From the NCBI GenBank assembly GCA_964650975.1, contig CAZYWA010000060.1:1-22618 (forward strand): DNA of 22,618 nt, given 5' to 3'. Position numbers and translations under genes: made by a program. This DNA is from CAZYWA01 sp964650975 [NCBI: uncultured bacterium] (GTDB taxonomy: Bacteria; JADJOY01). Positions 1 through 5,380 of this stretch are shown here, piece by piece. The notes beneath the pieces are model-generated. The model ran no database searches and had not been told where the DNA came from. It saw nothing but the letters and a program-made list of their open reading frames with translations. The first letter of the stretch is position 1. The number at the start of each line of letters is the position of its first letter.

Positions 1-1313
1 CTCAGGTACTGGCCGTGGACGTCGATGTCGATCGGTCCCGGCACCACCGAGACCAGGTGCGGAAAGCGCCCGCCGAGCCCGATGGCGAAGATGTGCACGT
101 TGGTGTCGGCGAAGTTGTTGAAGCCGCGTGGCGTGGGCGCCGGCGTCGGCCGGTAGCGGTAGCCGCCACGCAGGAAGAGCTCGATCGAATCCTCGTGGAA
201 GAACCGCCACTCGGTGCCGATGGCGGGGATCACGATGTCGTGGAAGTCGGGAGGCGGCAGGCCGAAGTTCGGGTTCTGGCCGATCAAGAGCGCGAGCCCG
301 CCTTCGTAGGTGGTCGCTCCTTCGGGCGAGGGCTGGCGGAACGCGGACCACATCGCGTAGGTCACGTCGAGGCTCAGGAGCCAGTCCTCGGTCGCGTTCC
401 ACGCGGCGCCCAGCGTGTACTGCTGCGGGCTGAAGAAGCTGAACACGTGCTGGCGAAGCTGGATCGTCGACGGCGGCAAGAGCGGCACCGGGATGTTCAG
501 GATGTGCAGCGCCTCGATGTTCACGTCGATCGGCACTTCGTAGAGGGCCTCGTTCTTGTCGCGGAAATCGAAGCCGAACCGGAGTCCCTCCATGGGTCTC
601 AGCAACAGGCCGCCCACCGGGTAGAAGCGCGGGTGCTGGGTGGCCGAGATCGTGCCTTCGCTGAAGAGGCCGGCGTTATCGGGCCGATCCTCGCGCAGCA
701 GGAAGTCGGGACCGCCGCTCGAATCGACGAAGAGCGAGATCCCCGCGCCCACGGAGAGCCAGTTGTTGAGCTCGAAGCAGAACGGGAACATCACCATGGT
801 GCGCTGCAGCCGCGAGCCGTAGAGCACGTAAGTCGGCTGGTCGTAAGGGATGGCGAGCGTGCGCGCGACGCGCTTGTCCGGCAGGTGGAAGAGCCCGCCG
901 CCCGACATCTTGATGCCCCACGGCAGCTCGATCGGCGGCGACACGAACCCCGCCACCAGGCCGCTGGTGGTGTCCTCGTGAATGTCCTTGCCGTTGATCT
1001 CGAGGGTCGGCGGTGCGTAGAAGTAGCCGAAGCTCGCCTCGATGCCGCCGTTTTGCGCGAGCCCTGCCGGGTTGTAGTAGACCGAGCCGAAGTCCTGCAC
1101 CACCGCGGTGACGGCGCTCGCCATGCCGGCCGAGCGCGAGCCGACACCGTAGGCGTCGAAGGGATTGGCGTGCGCGGCGGGCGCGATCGCCAGCATCGCG
1201 GCGACCGCCGCCGCTCGGAGGGCGGCGGTCCCTCGCCGCCGCAGCGCTCGATCCGGTGCCATCGCTGCGGTCGCGAGGGACCGCGACCCTCCGAACGGAC
1301 GTTCCGGGTCCAT
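1..1313 (-). CDS. FadL/OMPP1-family outer-membrane transporter, 3' end cut by window edge
   Basis: An open frame runs without a stop from ATG at 1313 to the left edge (about 437 codons seen, C-terminus missing). The mature N-terminus reads NPFDAYGVGSRSAGMASA followed by a VYYNPAGLA motif, the hallmark of FadL/TodX barrels that carry long-chain fatty acids or other hydrophobic molecules across the outer membrane. A signal peptide ends at AIAPAAHA, about residue 49. The stop of the upstream paralogue overlaps this ATG as TGATG, so translational coupling favours 1313, although no Shine-Dalgarno is visible. A second in-frame ATG at 1262 would still leave a good signal peptide. A repeat element (1216-1293) lies inside the first 33 codons, so the true start is uncertain. 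The family is clear; the substrate is not. Confidence 0.85.
   Translation of the reverse strand, partial: MDPERPFGGSRSLATAAMAPDRALRRRGTAALRAAAVAAMLAIAPAAHANPFDAYGVGSRSAGMASAVTAVVQDFGSVYYNPAGLAQNGGIEASFGYFYAPPTLEINGKDIHEDTTSGLVAGFVSPPIELPWGIKMSGGGLFHLPDKRVARTLAIPYDQPTYVLYGSRLQRTMVMFPFCFELNNWLSVGAGISLFVDSSGGPDFLLREDRPDNAGLFSEGTISATQHPRFYPVGGLLLRPMEGLRFGFDFRDKNEALYEVPIDVNIEALHILNIPVPLLPPSTIQLRQHVFSFFSPQQYTLGAAWNATEDWLLSLDVTYAMWSAFRQPSPEGATTYEGGLALLIGQNPNFGLPPPDFHDIVIPAIGTEWRFFHEDSIELFLRGGYRYRPTPAPTPRGFNNFADTNVHIFAIGLGGRFPHLVSVVPGPIDIDVHGQYL
1216..1293. repeat. Paired-hairpin element, copy A
   Basis: Two hairpins converge. The left has stem GGCGGCG (1221-1227)/CGCCGCC (1234-1240) with loop GTCCCT. 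The right has stem GGTCGCG (1269-1275)/CGCGACC (1282-1288) with loop AGGGAC. The flanks CGGAGG (1216-1221) and CTCCG (1289-1293) are also inverted. The loops are exact reverse complements. The copy lies within the 5' part of the left-edge FadL gene. If that gene starts at 1313, the element encodes about residues 7-33. Confidence 0.85.
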
Positions 1314-2698
1314 CACGGTGAGCCCGTGTCGGCGCTGATCGCGACGCCGAAGTAGTAGACGGCGCCGCTGCCCGTGACCGTGGGCGAGCCGGGATTCTGC
1401 GGAGGCACGTCCGGGTTCTTCTGGGCCGAGACCTTGCTTTCGAGCTGCGTCTGGAACGTCAGGTTGAGCGTGGGCTTCGACTTCGAGAGATCCATGCCGA
1501 AGAGATTCTTGGCCGAGAGCCCGGTGCCGATCCCGAGGATGTGCTTGTTACCGTCGACGAAATTGGTGGTGTGGTTCTGCCGGGGCGCCGGTGTCGGATC
1601 GAACGCGTAGCCGCCGCGCAGCCACACATCGAGCGCATCGCCCTCGAACACGCGGTAGTCCGCGCCGAGGCGCGGGGTGATCGTGTCGTGGAAGTTGGGA
1701 TCGATGGCCGGCCCGCTCTTGAGCTCGAGCGGCAGGATCGGGATGTCGATCTTGGTGTCGATCACCAGGGACGGCGACTGGAAGTTCGCGTAGCGGTTCC
1801 AGGCCAGGTCGAACGCCAGCACGCCGTCGGGGCCGAAGTGGTACGCGGCGCCCACGGTGTACGTCTCCGGCGTATAGAGCAGCTTGGACGTGAAGTCGAG
1901 CTTGAGCGGAATGCCGGAGAGCAGGATGGTCAGCGGGATCTGCAGGTCGAGCTTGAACGGGTAGCGCCAGGTGAAGCCGAAGGTCCAGGCCTCGAGCGAC
2001 GGTGTCAGCTCGTTGCCCTTGATGAAGAGTCCCGCGTCGGGCGCGAAGATCGACTTCGACTCCTGGTCGACGGTGGTCAGGATCGACGCGACGCCGTTCA
2101 GGCTGCGGATGCCGGGCTTGAGATCGAGGCTGCCGCCCAGGTCGGCGTTGAGCGTCGCGCCGAAGCCCACCAGGAGCCAGGGCAGCGGGTCGGTCGCGAA
2201 GGCGCCGTGCATCACGTTGGCGCGCGGATACTGCTCGACCAGCACGAACTGCGGCTGGGTCGCCGCGGGCACCTGCAGCGACAGTACGTAGTCGACCGGC
2301 TGGTAGTAGTTGTAGGCGAAGGCGATCCGGTCCTTGAGCCAGTCGATGAACGGAATCGTGAACGCGAAGCCCAGGTAGATGCCGTCGGTGCCGCCGCCTT
2401 CGGGATCGTCGTGGCCGTCGGTGCGCAGCGACAGGTTCTCGTACTGGTAGCCGACGCCGATGCGCGTCGAGGTTTTCTGGATGACTCCGGCCGGGTTGGC
2501 GTAGCCGCCGGTGAAGTCGTCGGCGACGGCGGTGAACGCTCCGGCCATCGCCGCGTAGCGCGGCCCGGGGCCGAAGAGGTGGAAGTCGGTGGCGCTCGCG
2601 AGGCTGCCGAGCGCCAGCTGTCCCGTGAACGCGGCGACGAGCGCCAGCGAGGTGGCGCGGACCCGGCGGCTCGGTCGAGCTTGGATGTCGCGAGTCAC
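1313..2698 (-). CDS. FadL/OMPP1-family outer-membrane transporter
   Basis: A 461-residue protein with an arginine-rich n-region, a hydrophobic stretch (SLALVAAFTGQLALGSLASA) and a mature start TDFHLFGPGPRYAAMAGAF. This is followed by AVADDFTGGYANPAGVIQ, the FadL-family N-terminal plug and first-strand signature. The rest alternates polar and hydrophobic residues like a 14-strand barrel and ends in VYYFGVAISADTGSP. The length fits FadL homologues (about 430-470). It is a paralogue of the next gene downstream, overlapping it by one base (TGATG), so the two are probably made together, perhaps with different substrate ranges. The start is GTG at 2698 with a poor Shine-Dalgarno. The upstream neighbour trxC is 236 bp away, so a separate promoter is possible. 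Outer-membrane uptake of fatty acids, hydrocarbons or aromatics is inferred from the family only. Confidence 0.88.
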   Translation of the reverse strand: MTRDIQARPSRRVRATSLALVAAFTGQLALGSLASATDFHLFGPGPRYAAMAGAFTAVADDFTGGYANPAGVIQKTSTRIGVGYQYENLSLRTDGHDDPEGGGTDGIYLGFAFTIPFIDWLKDRIAFAYNYYQPVDYVLSLQVPAATQPQFVLVEQYPRANVMHGAFATDPLPWLLVGFGATLNADLGGSLDLKPGIRSLNGVASILTTVDQESKSIFAPDAGLFIKGNELTPSLEAWTFGFTWRYPFKLDLQIPLTILLSGIPLKLDFTSKLLYTPETYTVGAAYHFGPDGVLAFDLAWNRYANFQSPSLVIDTKIDIPILPLELKSGPAIDPNFHDTITPRLGADYRVFEGDALDVWLRGGYAFDPTPAPRQNHTTNFVDGNKHILGIGTGLSAKNLFGMDLSKSKPTLNLTFQTQLESKVSAQKNPDVPPQNPGSPTVTGSGAVYYFGVAISADTGSP

Positions 2699-2872
2699 GT
2701 AGCGGCCGAGAGCCGAGCAGACTCGATCGCGCGCGAAGGCGGCGATGGGGCTCTCGACCGGGGGCGCCCGGTTCTATGCGATTCCGCTTGCTGGGAGCAA
2801 CCGGGATCGAGGGAGGGACCGCGCCTGTTGCGGCCGGGGCCGCCCGGCGCGCGCCGCGGCACGAAGCGGAGA

Positions 2873-2895
2873 GGTTGGAGGGACCGCAGCCCTCC
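2873..2895. repeat. Half copy of the paired-hairpin element (right hairpin only)
   Basis: Loop AGGGAC (2879-2884) is flanked by a degraded stem, GGTTGG against CGCAGCC with one bulge and one G-T pair. The same CTCC tail follows as in the full copies. It sits in the 236 bp gap between trxC and the FadL pair. A matching GTCCCT half is not present nearby. Confidence 0.5.
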
Positions 2896-2934
2896 GGTGG
2901 TCTCGGGCCGATTTCTTCGGTCTCGAGCTCGGTT

Positions 2935-3360
2935 TCAGCTGGCCTGGTCGATCCAGGAGACCAGCTGGGAGGAGGGCACCAGGCCCGCTTGCTCGCGCAC
3001 CACGCGCCCGTGTTTGAGCACCACGAAGTTGGGGATGCCGCGGACGCCGAAGCGCGCGGCGAGCTCGGGGTGCCTCTCGGTGTCCACCTTGAGAACGAGC
3101 GCGCGGCCCGCGGTCTCATGGGCGGCGCGCTTCACCTCCGGCGCGGCCTGGCGGCACGGCCCGCACCATGCGGCCCAGAAATCGACCAGCACCGGCACGG
3201 CCGCCTGGGAGACGATCTCGTCGAAGAGCGATGGGTCGACGTCGATCGGCTCGGAAACGGCCCCGAGCGCTCCCTTGCACGCCCCGCAGCGCCCGGTGCG
3301 GGCGAGATGCTGCGCGGGAATTCGATTGGGCTTCGAGCACGACGGGCAATTGCGAATCAC
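2935..3360 (-). CDS. trxC: Thioredoxin 2-type protein with N-terminal zinc ribbon
   Basis: A 141-residue cytoplasmic thiol-disulfide oxidoreductase. The N-terminal 30 residues carry two CxxC pairs (C5/C8 and C25/C28), the zinc ribbon typical of TrxC. A thioredoxin fold follows, with active site WCGPC at residues 65-69 and the cis-proline in RGIPNF (P110). The length matches E. coli TrxC (139). The start is GTG at 3360, preceded by a strong GGAGGGG Shine-Dalgarno about 5 bases away. It would reduce disulfides in oxidised proteins with electrons from thioredoxin reductase, and TrxC types are often linked to oxidative stress. The gene lies between the HEAT-repeat gene (280 bp upstream) and the FadL pair (236 bp downstream), so it may be transcribed alone. 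No reductase is nearby. Confidence 0.9.
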   Translation of the reverse strand: MIRNCPSCSKPNRIPAQHLARTGRCGACKGALGAVSEPIDVDPSLFDEIVSQAAVPVLVDFWAAWCGPCRQAAPEVKRAAHETAGRALVLKVDTERHPELAARFGVRGIPNFVVLKHGRVVREQAGLVPSSQLVSWIDQAS

Positions 3361-3458
3361 GATCCCCTCCGAGACCGAACGTGGGCATCGAACCCCGCGC
3401 CGTCAATCCCCACCGCCTTGCGCGTCGGTCGGTCAGGTCGACACGGCGACACGGCTCG

Positions 3459-3475
3459 ACGGGAAGAATTCCCGT
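3459..3475. other. Hairpin in trxC/HEAT intergenic gap
   Basis: ACGGGAA, loop GAA, TTCCCGT: a perfect 7 bp stem. On the minus strand it lies about 100 bases upstream of trxC, so it could be part of the trxC leader. No T-tract follows. Confidence 0.45.
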
Positions 3476-3505
3476 GCAGCGAACGTGCAAGGCATCTTCT
3501 TGTCA

Positions 3506-3547
3506 GTCGGTTCGGGGCGTTTCACTCGCCGTCCTCCCCGAACCGAC
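3506..3547. terminator. 12 bp perfect inverted repeat downstream of the HEAT gene
   Basis: GTCGGTTCGGGG (3506-3517) pairs with CCCCGAACCGAC (3536-3547) across an 18-base loop. It lies about 95 bases past the HEAT stop on the minus strand. A transcription-end or processing structure is possible, but it lacks a T-tract, and an operator is an alternative. Confidence 0.4.
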
Positions 3548-3568
3548 CGCTCGCGTGGATCTCGGGCA

Positions 3569-3584
3569 GGCGCCGAGAGGCGCC
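3569..3584. other. GAGA-tetraloop hairpin
   Basis: GGCGCC, loop GAGA, GGCGCC, with an outer CTCG (3561-3564)/CGAG (3588-3591) pair across an internal loop. On the plus strand the loop is a GNRA tetraloop. It lies in the gap after the HEAT gene, and its role is unknown. Confidence 0.35.
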
Positions 3585-3613
3585 CGGCGAGCGCGGCGAG
3601 CCGGCTTGGGGGT

Positions 3614-3632
3614 GGGGGCTGGAACAGCCCCC
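3614..3632 (-). terminator. Hairpin directly after the HEAT-repeat gene
   Basis: On the minus strand, GGGGGCTG, loop TTC, CAGCCCCC forms an 8 bp GC-rich stem 8 bases after the TGA stop. The position fits a transcription terminator for the HEAT gene, but the following bases are C-rich rather than T-rich, so efficiency is doubtful. Confidence 0.45.
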
Positions 3633-3640
3633 CCGGGAAA

Positions 3641-4543
3641 TCAGGTCATTCGATCGCGGTAGGCCTTCTTGGCGCCTTCGAGCGCCGCCTGGCGCACCTC
3701 CGGCACCCCGTCGCGGAGCGCCGAGAGCAGCGCCGAGGCGGCGGCGCGCGACGCGGGCCCGAGCCTACCCAGCGCGCGCGCGGCGCGCGCGCGGATTTCC
3801 GGATCGGGATCGCCGATCGCGTCGGCCAGCACCGGGACCGCGGCGGTGGCGTCGACGCCGAGCGTGGTGAGCGCCACCGCGGCGTGGATCTGCACGCGCG
3901 CGTCGCCGTCGCCGAGGGCGCGGCGGAGCTCGGCCTCGGCCGGCAGCGCGCGCTCGCCGATCGCGCCCAGCGAGCGAGCCGCGGTCACCCGCACCGACGC
4001 GTCCGCGTCGCCCAGCGCTCCGCGCAATCCGTCGATCGCGGGCGCGCCGATCTTGCCCAGCGCCCATACGGCGCGCTGCCGCACCTCGAGGTCGGTGTCG
4101 GCCAGACGGGACGTGAGCACCGCGGTCGCGGGCTCGGCGTCGCGCGCCAGACAGCCGAGCGCCTGGGCCGCCACGCGCCGCACCTCGCTGCGCTCGTGTC
4201 CCAGCATTTTCGTGAGCTGTGGCACCGCGGTGGCGCCGATCGTGCCGATCGCGCGCGCTGCGCCGGCGCGCACCTCGTCGGCCGGGTCGTCGAGCAGCTC
4301 GAGCAAGGCCTGCGGCACGGTACGCGCGGCGCGGCCGATCCGTCCGATGGCGGCACCCGCCGCGTCGCGCGCGGGCGCGCTGCCTGAGCGGAGCACCTCG
4401 ATCAGACCGGGAACCGCGGCATTTCCCAGGCGTCCCAGCGCCAGCGCGGCGCTCATGCGCCATTCCGCCTCGCCGTGCTCGAGGTCGTCGATGAGCGCGG
4501 CGATGCGGGCTTCGGGAGGCGGGACTCGGCCGGTGTCGCTCAT
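3641..4543 (-). CDS. HEAT-repeat protein
   Basis: A 300-residue protein made almost wholly of about nine HEAT/PBS-lyase-type helical repeats of 30-37 residues. Repeat cores include ARAIGTIG, AVWALGKIG, AARSLGAIG and AARALGRLG, each preceded by a D(P/A)xxxVR turn. Such alpha-solenoids are protein-binding scaffolds; some family members act in phycobilin lyases or kinase pathways, but nothing here selects one. No signal peptide or membrane segment is seen, so it is probably cytoplasmic. The start at ATG 4543 (MSDTGRVPPPEARIAALIDD) fits the repeat start. The frame stays open 123 bases further up, but that extension would cover the divergent promoter region of the cytochrome gene and is unlikely. 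No clear Shine-Dalgarno. A strong hairpin lies just after the stop. Confidence 0.85.
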   Translation of the reverse strand: MSDTGRVPPPEARIAALIDDLEHGEAEWRMSAALALGRLGNAAVPGLIEVLRSGSAPARDAAGAAIGRIGRAARTVPQALLELLDDPADEVRAGAARAIGTIGATAVPQLTKMLGHERSEVRRVAAQALGCLARDAEPATAVLTSRLADTDLEVRQRAVWALGKIGAPAIDGLRGALGDADASVRVTAARSLGAIGERALPAEAELRRALGDGDARVQIHAAVALTTLGVDATAAVPVLADAIGDPDPEIRARAARALGRLGPASRAAASALLSALRDGVPEVRQAALEGAKKAYRDRMT

Positions 4544-4566
4544 TGCGCCGCCGCGGGGTTTCGTGC

Positions 4567-4594
4567 TTGAACGCGGCCTGTCGACCACTAGACT
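4567..4594 (+). promoter_or_regulatory. Candidate sigma-70 promoter of the cytochrome c gene
   Basis: TTGAAC (4567-4572) and TAGACT (4589-4594) are separated by 16 bases, each matching four of six consensus positions. Transcription would begin near 4601, leaving a leader of about 64 bases that includes the AGGAGGG ribosome-binding site at about 4649-4655. It lies in the divergent gap with the HEAT gene. Confidence 0.35.
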
Positions 4595-4664
4595 ACGCCG
4601 ACTCGCGGACGCGCCCGACGAAGACACTCCCAACATCCACCCAATCCCAGGAGGGATCAACGTC

Positions 4665-5258
4665 ATGAGCTCGATTCGACGTCACACCTTGGCGCTGACC
4701 TCGGTGGCGGTGCTGGTCGTTTCGCTCGCGCCGCTGCGCGCCTACGCAGGCCCCCACATGGAAACCAGCCCCACGGTCAAGCGAGGCGAGTACCTTTCGA
4801 CGATCCTGGGCTGCGGCGATTGCCACACGCCCGGGACGTTCTACGGCGCGCCCGACATGTCGCGGAGGCTCTCGGGCAGCGAGCTCGGCTGGCAAGGGCC
4901 GTGGGGCGTGAGCTACGCGCGCAACCTGACGCCCGACAAGGAGACCGGCCTCGGCGGCTGGACCGACGAGCAGATCGTGAAGGCGATTCGCCAAGGCATC
5001 CGCCCCGACGGCCGTGCGCTGCTGCCGCCCATGCCGTGGCCCGATTTCGTGGGCCTCCACGACGACGACGTCCACGCCATCGTCGCCTATCTGAAGAGCA
5101 TCCCGCCGGTCCATCACGCAGCGCCGGCCATCATCCCGCCCGGCGCGCCGGTGACGGGCGCGGTGATCACGTTCCCGCCGCCGCCCGCGTGGGACGCGCC
5201 CAAGGGACCGCCGCCGGGAGCGTCCGCACCGGCTCCCACCGCGACTCCGGCGAAGTAA
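4665..5258 (+). CDS. Exported monoheme cytochrome c
   Basis: A 197-residue c-type cytochrome. A signal peptide (RRHTLALTSVAVLVVSLAPLRAYA, cleavage near residue 28) exports it to the periplasm. The heme-attachment motif CGDCH is at residues 50-54, and M123 in LLPPMPWPDF is the likely sixth ligand. The segment SYARNLTPDKETGLGGWT followed by DEQIVKAIRQGIRPDG is typical of cytochrome subunits of periplasmic or membrane dehydrogenases. The final 45 residues are Pro/Ala-rich and probably disordered. The start is ATG 4665 with a strong AGGAGGG Shine-Dalgarno. It probably passes electrons between a periplasmic dehydrogenase and a terminal oxidase, but no dehydrogenase is adjacent. It is divergent from the HEAT gene and convergent with the hydrolase operon, with a paired-hairpin element in the 3' gap. 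Confidence 0.9.
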   Translation: MSSIRRHTLALTSVAVLVVSLAPLRAYAGPHMETSPTVKRGEYLSTILGCGDCHTPGTFYGAPDMSRRLSGSELGWQGPWGVSYARNLTPDKETGLGGWTDEQIVKAIRQGIRPDGRALLPPMPWPDFVGLHDDDVHAIVAYLKSIPPVHHAAPAIIPPGAPVTGAVITFPPPPAWDAPKGPPPGASAPAPTATPAK

Positions 5259-5283
5259 GCGCACGCGCGAACACGCGGGGCGC

Positions 5284-5362
5284 CGGAGGGCGGCGGGTCT
5301 CTCGCCGCCGCGGCGTCACATCTTGATCGATCGCTGCGGACGCGAGGGACCGCGTCCCTCCG
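5284..5362. repeat. Paired-hairpin element, copy B
   Basis: The left hairpin is GGCGGCG (5289-5295)/CGCCGCC (5303-5309) with loop GGTCTCT. The right hairpin is GGACGCG (5338-5344)/CGCGTCC (5351-5357) with loop AGGGAC. Compared with copy A, the right stem shows a compensatory T:A to A:T swap. It fills the gap between the convergent cytochrome and hydrolase genes, where it could act as a bidirectional 3' end structure. No T-tract is present. Confidence 0.85.
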
Positions 5363-5380
5363 GCCGATCGATCGCTTCGG
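5325..5380. repeat. Direct repeat flanking the right hairpin of copy B
   Basis: GATCGATCGCTGCGG (5325-5339) and GATCGATCGCTTCGG (5366-5380) match at 14 of 15 positions. They bracket the right hairpin of copy B, and the second ends directly at the hydrolase stop codon. This may be a duplicated insertion site or a partial second unit of the element. Confidence 0.6.

Noticed and set aside
2815-2835. Another AGGGAC occurrence (2817-2822) near the half repeat
   Set aside because: The flanking bases cannot form the 7 bp stem and no CTCC tail follows, so I do not count it as a repeat copy.
1541-4387. Very long plus-strand open frame (about 950 codons) across the FadL, trxC and HEAT genes
   Set aside because: The translation is Arg/Val/Glu-rich with no family-like motif, and it lies antisense to four genes with clear domains. 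It is a high-GC shadow.
4550-4615. Minus-strand sequence resembling a tRNA D-arm (GTAGTCTAGTGGTCGACAGG)
   Set aside because: The stretch looks like the D-loop of Glu/Gln tRNAs, but there is no pairing anticodon stem, no GTTCGA-type T-arm in the right place and no acceptor stem. It overlaps the divergent promoter region and is likely chance.
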